From the NCBI GenBank assembly GCA_024278175.1, contig JAJRTS010000028.1, forward strand, positions 1-64,000: DNA of 64,000 nucleotides, read 5' to 3'. The notes below the pieces were generated by a model. That model made no database searches, was not told the DNA's origin, and was given only the letters and a program-made list of their open reading frames with translations. This stretch comes from Gemmatimonadales bacterium. Lineage in GTDB: Bacteria; Gemmatimonadota; Glassbacteria; GWA2-58-10. Positions 55,386 through 64,000 of this stretch are shown here, piece by piece; within the stretch, counting starts at the first letter, position 1; every line of letters begins with the position of its first letter. The position numbers and the translations under genes were made by a program.

Positions 55386-55402
55386 ATCAGGCACTGCCTG
55401 AT
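55386..55402. promoter_or_regulatory. 8+1+8 palindrome, candidate activator site
   Basis: ATCAGGCA-C-TGCCTGAT is a perfect inverted repeat. Relative to the -24 element at 55340 it lies about 45-60 bases upstream, where enhancer-binding proteins of the NtrC family commonly bind. A related half-site (GATCAGGAACA) lies at 55345-55355. Confidence 0.45.
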
Positions 55403-55488
55403 CGAATAATCGTCGGGTATTATTTTGCCAGTGGTCATTTTTTGATCGGCGATAAATTGACCGGCTGGACTTCGCACGGATGAAAGAC

Positions 55489-56946
55489 TCAGCCCTTGAC
55501 CAGAAGCTTGCTTCTGAGCGTACTGCGGGTAATACCCAGATACGAGGCCGCACGGGTTTTGTTGCCTGCGAACTTTGCCACCACTTTTGCCACGATCCTG
55601 GCCTGGGCCTGATCGAGAGTGACGCCCTCGTCCGGAAGGCTGATCACTACCCCGTCGTTGTTGATGTCAGGGTCATGGCTGACAGCAGCATGGCCTGACG
55701 GTTGCTTGAGCAGGAATTCCAGGTGCTGAGGTTCGACTTCCGGAGCCTCGTTGATCAGTACGACCCGCTCGATACTGTTCTGCAACTCGCGGATATTACC
55801 CGGCCAGGGATAATCGAGCAGAATCTGCATGGCCTCGGGGCTGATCGACCTGACCGGCCTGCGCATTTTGTCGGCGTAGCGCAGGAGGAACATCTTTGCC
55901 AGCGGCTCGATATCCTCTCTGCGCTCGGTGAGAGCGGGAATGAAAATCCGGCCGGTGTTGAGCCGGTAATACAGGTCGCGGCGGAATGCTCCCCGGTCGA
56001 CCATCTCCTCGAGGTTCTTGTTCGATGCACAGATAACTCTCGCCTTGAGCATTTTCTTTTTCAGCCCTCCGACCCGGAAATACTCCCTGTCCTGCAGCAC
56101 TCGCAGCAGCTTGGGTTGAAGTTCCAGGGGCATGTCGCCGATCTCATCGAGGAAGATCGTGCCATCGCCGGCCAGGGCGAACTTACCCATCTGCCCCGAG
56201 CTTCTGGCCCCGCTGAACGCCCCGCCCTCGTAACCGAACAGTTCGCTTTCGAACAGGTTGGCGGTAATGGCCGAGCAGTTGATTGGCACAAACGGGGAAG
56301 TGATCTCCTGGTTGTGGAAGTGGATCATTCTGGCGATCACTTCCTTACCCGTGCCTGTTTCTCCTTCGATCAGCACGGGCATGTCCCTGTCCTCGGCCAG
56401 GCGCGCGGCCAGCTCCATCACTTTTTTCATCTCGCTGGAAAAGACGCCGACCTGGCCGATACCGCTCACCTCGGCGAACGCATCGCGAAGGCTCTGCAGT
56501 TGGGACTTGGTTTCCTCGGTGGCCTCGGCCAGCTTTTCCTCGAAATGGCAGGTCAGCTCGTAGTTTTCCTTGATCAGCAACTGGTGTTCGACAATCCTGC
56601 CCAGCGCCGCACTGAGTTCCTCGAGGTCCACCGGCTTGTTCAGGTAGTCGTAGGCTCCCTCCCGCAGGGCGGTGATGGCCGTGTCCATGTCCCCGTAAGC
56701 GGTTATCAACACAACGTCGGTGGTACGCGCCCCGGGCAGTTTTTTCAACTCCCGGAGCAGTTCTATTCCGCTGATACCCGGCATGATCAGGTCGCTGATA
56801 ACAAACGGGAACGGTTCTTTTTTGAACAGCTCCAGCGCCTTGTCGCCGGAATCGCATTGGGTTACCTGATGGCCCAGTTGACTTTCCATGAAGCTGGCGA
56901 TCACCTCGCGGCCATGGGCTTCATCATCGACAAACAGTATTCGCAT
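55489..56946 (-). CDS. NtrC-family sigma-54-dependent response regulator
   Basis: 485 residues: receiver 1-125 (phospho-Asp52 in ISDLIMPG), a coiled linker, AAA+ domain about 165-400 with Walker A GETGTGKE, Walker B TIFLDEIGD and arginine finger region, and a Fis-type HTH at 450-485 (AGNKTRAASYLGITRSTLRS). The sigma-54 contact motif GAFTGA is GAFSGA (residues 242-247), a conservative change. GAGGGG ribosome site. It follows the propeller kinase by 14 bases, is surely co-transcribed, and is its likely partner. Probable targets are the secreted glycan genes next door. Confidence 0.93.
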   Translation of the reverse strand: MRILFVDDEAHGREVIASFMESQLGHQVTQCDSGDKALELFKKEPFPFVISDLIMPGISGIELLRELKKLPGARTTDVVLITAYGDMDTAITALREGAYDYLNKPVDLEELSAALGRIVEHQLLIKENYELTCHFEEKLAEATEETKSQLQSLRDAFAEVSGIGQVGVFSSEMKKVMELAARLAEDRDMPVLIEGETGTGKEVIARMIHFHNQEITSPFVPINCSAITANLFESELFGYEGGAFSGARSSGQMGKFALAGDGTIFLDEIGDMPLELQPKLLRVLQDREYFRVGGLKKKMLKARVICASNKNLEEMVDRGAFRRDLYYRLNTGRIFIPALTERREDIEPLAKMFLLRYADKMRRPVRSISPEAMQILLDYPWPGNIRELQNSIERVVLINEAPEVEPQHLEFLLKQPSGHAAVSHDPDINNDGVVISLPDEGVTLDQAQARIVAKVVAKFAGNKTRAASYLGITRSTLRSKLLVKG

Positions 56947-56960
56947 CTTTACCCCTCGTA

Positions 56961-59900
56961 TCAGCCGGATTTATCGCCCAGTGGAAGATTAACAATGAAA
57001 CAGGCCCCGCCTCCGGGATTATTTTCCACCCTGACCCGGCCGCCGAACCCCTCGGCGAATCGTTTCACTATCGCCAGGCCGAGCCCCATGCCGTCCAGTG
57101 TTTTTTTCGTAGTGTAGAACGGATCGAACAGCTTGTCCATTTCCTCGCCGCCCAGGCCCGGTCCGTTGTCAGCTACCCTGATAAAGGCCTGACCATCCTG
57201 CCTGCCTACAGAGACAGTGATCTTCTTGCGTGAACCGCCCTTCACGTCGAGCGCGTGCATGGCGTTGACCACCAGGTTGAGCACGATCTGCTCCAGGTTG
57301 ATCTTGCTGCCCACAACGGACAGTTTGTCCGCGCTCTGCTTCACGGTAAGCTTCACGCCGTGAGCATCGAGCTGGTTGCCCACCAGCGAGATAGCCTTTC
57401 GCACCGAATCCGCCACCTCAACCCGTTCGGCGCCGGACCGTCCGGGAGTTACCCAGTAAGTCCGCATGTGCTTGATAATCCCGGTGATCCTGTTGACGCT
57501 TCCTGAGATGGACTTGAGCCACGAACTGAATTCCCCGGGCAGGATTCCCTTATTGTTCCGGTCCCACATCATCACGCTGTCGGCGGTCACCTTGATATCG
57601 TTGAGCGGCTGGTTGATCTCGTGAGTGATCCCGGCGGCGATTACACCGATCGAGGCCATCCGAGACGCCTTGTCGGCGATTTGCAGCGCTTCGTACTGCT
57701 TCTTTTCGGCCTGAAGGCGCGCCTGAAACTCGCCGTGAAGTTCCCATGCGCTGGCAATCATATTTACCGCCGTGCCAAGCAGCGCCAGCTCCTCGGGCGG
57801 CCATTCGTATTTTTCCCTGCGGCAGAAACAGGCGATCCCCCTGATACCGGCCGGTCCGGAAACCGGCAGGATACTGAAAGCCTCGACAGCCTTCCCCCGC
57901 AACGATTCGACAATTTCCGGGCCGGTCATCGCCGCCTCGGCAACACAGTAGAAACCGTCACTTTCCAGGCGCCGCCTGATTTCGTCATGACCGGGCCGGC
58001 AGATTGTGCATACGCCCCTGTCGATACCGGAGTTTTCGCCTTTTTGCGACTCAATACTGTCGAAAAACCTGAACGGGGCTTCCTCCAGGTTGGTCAGGCA
58101 CACCTTGGCCAGGTTAAGCCTGTCGGCAATAGTATCCGCCACCTCCTGCAGAGCGCGGGGAAGATTAACCGTGGAGTTGAGCATCGAGGCGATCCTGGCC
58201 AGCAGGCTTTCGTGGACCAGCGCGGTTTCCAGTTTCCGCTGCTCATCTTCCAGGCTCTCCTGGGTAACGATCAGCTCCTTGAGGTTCTTCTGGAGCCGGA
58301 CATTGGCTGTTTGCAGGTCTTTGGTCCTGGCTACCACCAGCCTCTCGAGCAGAATATGCCTGTAGAGCGCCAGGCCGATCAGGAACAGGATGATGGTTGT
58401 ACCGACACTCATGATCCACTGGAAGCCCGCCTCCCTGTACCAGGGCAGCAGTACGGTAAACCCGAAACGGGCGGGATCGGGGTCGATATTGAAATTGACA
58501 TCCATCGCCCGGACCTCGAAAGAATGCTCTCCGTAGGGCAGGTTGCTGAAAACAGCCATGTTTCCCGGCTTGAACACCGACCACCCTCCCCCGTCCAGAC
58601 GGTAGGAGAAAAGCAGGCGTCCGGCGGTAGTATGGTTCCATTTGTCGAGTCCGGAGTACACCAGCCGAACCTCACCTCCGGGCGGTGTTTCCCGCAGGTT
58701 CCGGGATTCGAAAATCAGTGTTTGCGGCGGGTCGATATCGGCCGAGGGCGAGTAGAGACTGATCCCGTCAATCGTTCCGGCCCAGACCGTACCCTTGCTG
58801 TCCTGGAAGATAGAGAAAACGCCTTCGTTGGATAACCCGTCCTTGCGGGTGTTGGTAACCCACATCCCGTCACGGTAACGATGGACCCCCGTTCCCGAGG
58901 CAACCCACACCGAACCGTCGCCGGCCTTGTATATCGAACGCACACTGGCCATACCCGTCCTGATGCTCGACCATTTCCCCTCGTGGTACTGCATAATCTG
59001 CTCCCTGCCGCCGATCCAGATCTTGCCCGGCTCCACTTCGCAGATGGCGAAAAAACCGTTGCCCCGGAACCGGGGATCGACTTCCAGCAGCCGGAACTCG
59101 CCCTGCCCGTTCAGCCGCGCACCCTTGTCAAACTGGCCGGCGATCCACAGTTCACCATCGCTGGCTTTGAGCAGGTAACGGGGATTTCCGAAAGTCAGGT
59201 TTTGCGACTGGTCGAGCAGCACCTCGAAATTTTCCCCGTCGAACAACTCGAGCTTGAAACCCGAGGGCTCCTGATCGAGACGAGTCTCCAACAGAATCCT
59301 GCCATCGCCGTAGGGCGCTACCGTGCCGATATTGGTGTGACCCTCCAGAGATGGCTGCTGCGGGTTGCGGTAGGCCTGCCTGATAAAACGCTCGGCCGCC
59401 GGATCGAAAGTGAGCAGGTAATTCTGATAAGGCATTATCCCGATTGCCAGCCGGCCATCTGGCAACGCGCAAAGCGACTGAGTGGCGAACGGCTGGCAGG
59501 AGAGTCCATCCGGCATCGGATATTCTTTCCAGACGCCGCCGGAGAACCTGCCGATCCTGTCTTTGCAGGCAAACCACATCCCGCCGGAGGAGTCCTCCAG
59601 GATAGAGTGGACCCAGCCGTTATGGCTGAACTGCTCAAAGGGTTTCCAGAGGTTGGGCGTGTAACGCGCCAGTCCGTGGGAAGTCGACAGCCAGAACACT
59701 CCATCGTCGTCCACGGCAACGTCTCTTATTTCCGCCGCCAGCATTCCTCTTTTATCGGGTCTGGATTCTCTGCCATCTTTTACCTTGACAAGCTGGTTGT
59801 TTTCTTTCCAGATCCAGTAGCTGTCATCCAGCCCGGCCCAGGCCGCTTTGAGCTCTCCGGAGCATTGCGGAACAATACTCCAGCGGCCATTCCTGTAGCG

Positions 59901-60680
59901 GACTGCCTGTCTGTCGGAGTCGCCGCCGCTGATGAGTCCCAGCACAAGCACCTCACCGCCCGCGCCTTCTATCGGCCGGCTGAAATCAGTCAGCCCCAGC
60001 CGGCCCAGATCGAAACTCTGCCAGTGCAGCCCTGCCGGCTGGTCTTTACCGTAGTACCTGGCCACGCCTTTGGAACCGGTAATCCAGATCCCACCATCTC
60101 GCGAGGGAATCATGTCGATAAAACCACCAATCCCGCCATTGAGAGAATCGATAACCGTTTCCCTGAATTCCCGGGTGGCGTCGAACCGCACAAGACGGTC
60201 GGGCAGCAGGTAGTAGGCCTCGTTTTTCCCTCCCGGAACGAAGGGGGTCAGCTTTCTCACGATATCGTCAGGAAGGTAAGGGTTCTCAATGTCATCGAGA
60301 AAGAATTTAACCCAGCGGCCATGCTGAAACAGTTGGATCCCGGAAGAGTGCTGCGACCACAACTGGCCCGATTTACTTTCGTAGATTTTCAGGTCTATGC
60401 CGGGGCTGGTTATCGTGTTACCGAACCGGCCGCCCTCGCCGGGCCAGCCGTCCAGCCAGCTATGATCCTTGATCCCGCCGTGGGAAACCCACACCTTGCC
60501 GCCCGGGCCCAGTGTGATATAACTCGACCACGCCTCGGCCAGCCCATCAACGGGGGTGAAAAACCTCCAGTTTATCTGGCGCACTGCGGCCCCGGCAGGC
60601 AGGGCGCTTGTCAGCCATAGCAAGATCGGCAAAGCAAGGGCGGCAAACCGCGACCCACGAATCGAAAACTTAACTTTCAT
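56961..60680 (-). CDS. Propeller-sensor histidine kinase (Reg_prop/Y_Y_Y)
   Basis: 1239 residues. Signal peptide, then about 650 residues of two-component-regulator propeller repeats (EIRDVAVDDDGVFWLSTSHG then LARYTPN, SIFQDSKGTVWAGTIDGISL). A Y_Y_Y beta domain follows at about 690-775 (LFSYRLDGGGWSVFKPGNMA then VFSNLPYGEHSFEVRAMD), one membrane helix (~783-803), a coiled coil, a GAF-like domain with several Cys (about 850-1010), and the kinase: His1020 in ITHEINQPLND, DNGPGLGGEEMD and GMGLGLAIVKRF. Unlike HTCS proteins of Bacteroidota there is no receiver or AraC domain fused; output goes through the NtrC-type gene after it. It should sense an extracellular oligosaccharide. Confidence 0.92.
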   Translation of the reverse strand: MKVKFSIRGSRFAALALPILLWLTSALPAGAAVRQINWRFFTPVDGLAEAWSSYITLGPGGKVWVSHGGIKDHSWLDGWPGEGGRFGNTITSPGIDLKIYESKSGQLWSQHSSGIQLFQHGRWVKFFLDDIENPYLPDDIVRKLTPFVPGGKNEAYYLLPDRLVRFDATREFRETVIDSLNGGIGGFIDMIPSRDGGIWITGSKGVARYYGKDQPAGLHWQSFDLGRLGLTDFSRPIEGAGGEVLVLGLISGGDSDRQAVRYRNGRWSIVPQCSGELKAAWAGLDDSYWIWKENNQLVKVKDGRESRPDKRGMLAAEIRDVAVDDDGVFWLSTSHGLARYTPNLWKPFEQFSHNGWVHSILEDSSGGMWFACKDRIGRFSGGVWKEYPMPDGLSCQPFATQSLCALPDGRLAIGIMPYQNYLLTFDPAAERFIRQAYRNPQQPSLEGHTNIGTVAPYGDGRILLETRLDQEPSGFKLELFDGENFEVLLDQSQNLTFGNPRYLLKASDGELWIAGQFDKGARLNGQGEFRLLEVDPRFRGNGFFAICEVEPGKIWIGGREQIMQYHEGKWSSIRTGMASVRSIYKAGDGSVWVASGTGVHRYRDGMWVTNTRKDGLSNEGVFSIFQDSKGTVWAGTIDGISLYSPSADIDPPQTLIFESRNLRETPPGGEVRLVYSGLDKWNHTTAGRLLFSYRLDGGGWSVFKPGNMAVFSNLPYGEHSFEVRAMDVNFNIDPDPARFGFTVLLPWYREAGFQWIMSVGTTIILFLIGLALYRHILLERLVVARTKDLQTANVRLQKNLKELIVTQESLEDEQRKLETALVHESLLARIASMLNSTVNLPRALQEVADTIADRLNLAKVCLTNLEEAPFRFFDSIESQKGENSGIDRGVCTICRPGHDEIRRRLESDGFYCVAEAAMTGPEIVESLRGKAVEAFSILPVSGPAGIRGIACFCRREKYEWPPEELALLGTAVNMIASAWELHGEFQARLQAEKKQYEALQIADKASRMASIGVIAAGITHEINQPLNDIKVTADSVMMWDRNNKGILPGEFSSWLKSISGSVNRITGIIKHMRTYWVTPGRSGAERVEVADSVRKAISLVGNQLDAHGVKLTVKQSADKLSVVGSKINLEQIVLNLVVNAMHALDVKGGSRKKITVSVGRQDGQAFIRVADNGPGLGGEEMDKLFDPFYTTKKTLDGMGLGLAIVKRFAEGFGGRVRVENNPGGGACFIVNLPLGDKSG

Positions 60681-61023
60681 CGGTTCCCTGGACGAAAAAA
60701 TTCACTTTGGATAACGCAAACAAACCGGTTTTCCGCCAGTGGGGCGACAGGCGACGAACTTAAGTTGACTTTCTAAAAAACATCCGCCTGAAACGCTTGA
60801 AAAGAAAATGAAGGCAGGCAGAAAACCGAGTTGAAACGGACAATAATTATCCGGTAAATTGTTGACCACCGGTAAGATATTAGCCAGCCACCGGACCGGG
60901 CAGGGGCACAATCACAAAACGTATATATTTCTACTATAAAGGCTTACAATCTCTCAGTCAACTAGAAACTGGCTACTGTAAAATAATGGATTCACAATAA
61001 TCGGGCTGAGCCGCGGGAGTTGA
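60681..61023. other. Intergenic region upstream of the propeller kinase
   Basis: About 340 AT-rich bases between two minus-strand genes, with several short TATA-like stretches (60921-60940). No gene, repeat or clear promoter pair could be fixed. It should contain the promoter of the kinase-activator operon. Confidence 0.4.
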
Positions 61024-62316
61024 TCAGCCAAACGGGACAAACACCAGCGCCCAGATGATTCCCAGGGTGAGTTGAATGACGAAATGAGCGAGCCCGTATT
61101 TGAAGTACTGGCCCATTCCCCAGACAAGCGGCTCGCCGTCAGGGCCGAGCAGACCTGCGGACTTGAATTTATCCATCAGCACAAACCCCGCCGTGGCTGA
61201 CCAGACAAACAGGCTCGAACCGGCGCAGATACTGGCGGCGAAAGCCACAGCCACCTGGTCGTGGCATCCGGCCAGGGCGCTGCCCGGAGCGGTTACGCTC
61301 TGCACCACCGGCAGCATTGCCGCGGCGGTGGGACCCGCCGAAAAGATGCCGGTCAGCACGGCGGTCAGCGTCATCAAGGCCAGCAGCAGGATTTCCGGTG
61401 AAGCGGCCCAGCGCTGAAGGCCGACAGTTATTTGCTCCAGCAAACCTGATTCCGCCGCCAGCGAGGCAATATACAGAAACGCTCCGATAGCGAACACCGG
61501 TGTCAGGTTGTAGGCGCCGTAGACAGTGACACCTCGCAGGTAATAGGTCACAACCACGCCGGCGGCCAGACCCGTGATCGCGGGCATCGATGGCGGCATG
61601 GCCCAGGCTGGGAAAACCATCCAGGCAACAAACATCAACCCAAAAATCACCGCCAGGCAGGCGAACAGGGGCCAGTCCTGCTCCTGCTGGCCGTACTGCT
61701 CCATTAACCGGATCACTTCCCGCTTGCGGCGCACACCGCCCCCGGCCCCCCTGCGCCACCTGGTTCTGATCCGATAGCTCAGAATGTGGAACACTATCAG
61801 CGCGATCATCGTTACAGTGAACAGCGGCCAGGCGTTGACGAGGTAGGAGTTGAACGTGGTGATCTGCGAACCCATGATCAGAATGGCCGGAAAATCTCCG
61901 ATCGGTGTGGCCGCCCCACCCAGGTTGGACGCCGCCAGCATCAGCGCGAACAGGCCGGCCACGTAGGTATGATCGAGCTTCATCGCGCGCATCAGCAGAA
62001 ACACGACCGGCAGGATCACGATCACCGCGGTCAGGTTATTGAGCACACTCGAAATTACGAACAACAGCAGTCCGAACGTCCAGAGTACCGGCAACCGCCG
62101 TCCGCGTGAAAGCTTCAGCAGACGAACCGCCAGCAGTTCCATGATGCCGGTGCGCACGATCAGCTTGGTGAAAATATCGAGGGAAACAAAGATGATCAGG
62201 ATGCCCCAGGGGATACCGGAGAGCGCGGCAGGCAGGCTTACCACCCCGGTCAGCCCCAGTATCGCCCCGACACCGGAAGCTACCAGCACGAGCGTAAATG
62301 TGTTATGCGGTCTCAT
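61024..62316 (-). CDS. Ion transporter superfamily permease (SLC13/ArsB/NhaD-like)
   Basis: 430 residues with 10-12 membrane segments. The two pseudo-repeats show the expected re-entrant motifs: VISSVLNNLTAVIVILPVVF and NLGGAATPIGDFPAILIMG in the first half, GIFSAGPTAAAMLPVV and CAGSSLFVWSATAGFVL in the second. This is the layout of the ion-transporter superfamily (divalent anion/sodium symporters, arsenite or sodium/proton carriers). The substrate cannot be read; a carboxylate released from sugar catabolism is a reasonable guess. A single-gene unit, divergent from the propeller protein. Confidence 0.85.
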   Translation of the reverse strand: MRPHNTFTLVLVASGVGAILGLTGVVSLPAALSGIPWGILIIFVSLDIFTKLIVRTGIMELLAVRLLKLSRGRRLPVLWTFGLLLFVISSVLNNLTAVIVILPVVFLLMRAMKLDHTYVAGLFALMLAASNLGGAATPIGDFPAILIMGSQITTFNSYLVNAWPLFTVTMIALIVFHILSYRIRTRWRRGAGGGVRRKREVIRLMEQYGQQEQDWPLFACLAVIFGLMFVAWMVFPAWAMPPSMPAITGLAAGVVVTYYLRGVTVYGAYNLTPVFAIGAFLYIASLAAESGLLEQITVGLQRWAASPEILLLALMTLTAVLTGIFSAGPTAAAMLPVVQSVTAPGSALAGCHDQVAVAFAASICAGSSLFVWSATAGFVLMDKFKSAGLLGPDGEPLVWGMGQYFKYGLAHFVIQLTLGIIWALVFVPFG

Positions 62317-62708
62317 CGCTGCTGCCCCTTAAGCAAACCCGTAACCGATACTCATTCCATAAAACGGTTGGCAAGTAGCACTTCAACACTTCCGGTTCAA
62401 CCGGCCTCCAGATGCCGGGCACGCGCATACGCAGGCTCTGTTCGGGAGTTCCGCCGCGCTTTTGGACGGGCCCCCGGTTTTCGGGTTACGGCTCATGGAA
62501 AATAACAACTCATCTACTCTTTGCAATTGTTTTAACCGAATCTATCCACGGCTTCCATCGCCGCCAGCGTATTTTCAACGGCAACCAGGCACTTATTCCT
62601 GCCAAAAATCGTTTCCCTTGTCATCCGAACTTATTTTTGCTAACGTTGCCCGATGCATGAATCGCCTCTGTTGTTGGCTGAATCTATTATATACTCCCGG
62701 GCCACACC
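62317..62708. other. Divergent intergenic region
   Basis: About 390 bases between divergent genes. Open frames here are short and overlap in several phases. AT-rich TATTATATAC at 62686-62695 may be the -10 region of the plus-strand gene. No repeat recognised. Confidence 0.4.
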
Positions 62709-63968
62709 ATGAAAACCCTCACCCTGTCAATCCTCCTGCTTGCCGCCCTGTGCGGCGTTAACTGCGGACGATCCACTCAGCCGCCGGTGAAAACTCTTCC
62801 CGTGGCCAAAATCAGGCAACTGACCTCGGGGCCGCTCCACCATTTCGCCAGCGCCTACTACCACATCCGCTCCTTTGACCAGAGCGGACGCTACCTGCTC
62901 TGCCTGCGCACCGATATCGCGGACAGGGACCCCGAGGTGGGCGATAGCGCCTCGCTGTGCGTAATCGACATCCGGAGCGGTGACGTGCGCGAAATAGCCA
63001 GGACCCGCGCCTGGAATTTCCAGCAGGGGGCCATGCAGCAGTGGCTGGGCAGCGCTCCGGACTCGATGGTTATTTTCAACGATTACCGCAACGGGAAGTT
63101 CGCGGCGGTGATAATCAACGCCTTCACCGGCCGGGTGCAACGGGTAATCGACACCCCGGTGAGCGCGGTGACCCACGATGGCCGCGCCGCGGTGAGCATC
63201 AATTTCGCCCGGCTGCACCGGACGAGGCCGGGCTACGGTTACGCCGGGCCGGGTCAGGCGGCGCGCCTGGACGAGGCTCACCCGGCTGACGACGGGATCT
63301 ATTGGGTCGATCTGGAAACCGGCGCTGCCCGGCTCATCGTCTCGCTGGATGAGGTGTTCGCGCTCAACCCTCCCCCGGGCCGCCCGGACAGCCGGCCGTT
63401 CTGGTTCAACCACACCCTGATTAACCGCGACGACAGCAGGGTATTCTTCCTGGGACGGTGGGCAAAGGAGGGCGGCGGCTGGTACACGGCCTCCTACACC
63501 GTGGGACTCGATGGCGACAGCCTGCGCTGCGTACTGGGCTACGACTGGGGCGGATCGCATTTCGACTGGCTGAGCGCCGGGCGGCTGATGGTCACCTGTT
63601 TCTACCGGGGAGAGCGTCCGCTGACACACCTGCTGTTTAACGACACCGACAGCCTGAGCGAACGCGACTACCGGGTGCTGGGCCGGGGCATGCTCACCAA
63701 CGACGGCCACGGACGGTTCAGCGACGATGGCCGCTGGATGGTGACCGACACCTACCCGCTGCGCGGCAGCCGCAGTCTGATACTGATGCGCATGAGCGAC
63801 GACGCCCTGCTGCGGCTCGGTACGTTCGACGACCATTCCGCTCTTTACCGCGGACCCTGGCGCTGCGACCTTCACCCCGCGTTCGACAAGAGCGGACGCA
63901 CTCTCGTGTTCGACTCCACCCACGACGACACGCGCCAGGTGTACCTGGCCGAACTGAAATTCAACTGA
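62709..63968 (+). CDS. Exported beta-propeller protein, possible lyase-type
   Basis: 419 residues. The N-terminus MKTLTLSILLLAALCGVNCG is an export signal with Cys15 and Cys19, but neither has a standard lipobox, so lipid attachment is uncertain. The rest is a run of beta-propeller blades: FDQSGRYLLCLRTD, SLCVIDIRSGDVREIA, INAFTGRVQRVIDTPVSAVT, FSDDGRWMVTDTYP, DLHPAFDKSGRTLVFDSTHD then DTRQVYLAEL. His residues at the blade starts (HFDWLS, DLHPAF, WFNHTLI) recall oligogalacturonate-lyase-like propellers, a loose comparison. Probably acts on an oligosaccharide at the cell surface. Confidence 0.7.
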   Translation: MKTLTLSILLLAALCGVNCGRSTQPPVKTLPVAKIRQLTSGPLHHFASAYYHIRSFDQSGRYLLCLRTDIADRDPEVGDSASLCVIDIRSGDVREIARTRAWNFQQGAMQQWLGSAPDSMVIFNDYRNGKFAAVIINAFTGRVQRVIDTPVSAVTHDGRAAVSINFARLHRTRPGYGYAGPGQAARLDEAHPADDGIYWVDLETGAARLIVSLDEVFALNPPPGRPDSRPFWFNHTLINRDDSRVFFLGRWAKEGGGWYTASYTVGLDGDSLRCVLGYDWGGSHFDWLSAGRLMVTCFYRGERPLTHLLFNDTDSLSERDYRVLGRGMLTNDGHGRFSDDGRWMVTDTYPLRGSRSLILMRMSDDALLRLGTFDDHSALYRGPWRCDLHPAFDKSGRTLVFDSTHDDTRQVYLAELKFN

Positions 63969-64000
63969 CGGGAACCCGTTACGATGCTCAGGAAATCACT

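Noticed and set aside
1-64000. CRISPR array, tRNA, rRNA or prophage
   Set aside because: No regularly spaced repeats, cloverleaf-like sequences, rRNA signatures or phage structural genes were seen.

Overview
The window looks like part of a chromosome from an uncultivated, surface-glycan-building and polysaccharide-eating bacterium. The evidence is: many secreted parallel beta-helix proteins, a formylglycine-type sulfatase, a ThuA/TIM-barrel/Gfo-Idh sugar operon with Tat signals, two sodium:solute symporters, a propeller-type (Reg_prop/Y_Y_Y) sensor kinase and Shine-Dalgarno-led genes on mostly GC-rich DNA. This suits FCB- or PVC-related candidate phyla (Latescibacterota-like, for example), but no marker gene is present, so the assignment is only a guess. 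No rRNA, tRNA or CRISPR array was seen.

Layout. 1-0.7 kb: 3' part of an IS1182-like transposase. 1.2-7.2 kb: a secreted helical-barrel protein, a beta-helix lipoprotein, a glycosyltransferase, a small MITE-like element and a sugar-porter MFS transporter. 7.5-13.5 kb: a four-gene minus-strand operon (Gfo/Idh oxidoreductase, sugar isomerase, double ThuA protein, sulfatase) divergent from an AraC regulator. 13.9-18.6 kb: a PilJ-type multi-PAS hybrid histidine kinase overlapping an HD-GYP response regulator. 18.9-34.4 kb: a nonulosonic (legionaminic-type) acid cluster. 34.9-55.2 kb: mostly minus-strand secreted polysaccharide-active proteins with two SSS symporters and an HGSNAT-like membrane acetyltransferase. 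55.5-60.7 kb: an NtrC-type activator with a propeller sensor kinase. 61-64 kb: an ion-transporter-superfamily permease and a propeller lipoprotein.

The nonulosonate cluster is the most striking part. A legB-type dehydratase gene is split. Its 5' third (18920-19238) and its 3' tail (about 23475-23632) flank an AT-richer block of four genes: a serine-acetyltransferase-like protein, a B12-binding radical SAM protein with one in-frame TAA, a sialyltransferase/Maf-like protein and an SDR epimerase. The middle of legB is missing. Downstream, a tightly overlapping operon encodes a LegC aminotransferase, LegG/NeuC, a formyltransferase, a PIG-L deacetylase, LegI/NeuB, a NeuD-like acetyltransferase and a CBS-containing PtmE-like guanylyltransferase. 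A methyltransferase, a LegF/NeuA, a sulfotransferase and an unrecognised protein follow. The gene set predicts a GDP-route legionaminic acid derivative whose N-acetyl group may be exchanged for N-formyl, later methylated and/or sulfated.

Other structure: a 241-bp MITE-like element with 11-bp inverted ends and ATTAA duplications, with partial relatives at 3.87 and 41.0 kb; a family of short GGCGTTG...CAACGCC hairpins; a decayed remnant of the paralogous transglutaminase-like gene family; and a sigma-54-like promoter plus 8+1+8 palindrome beside the NtrC-type activator.
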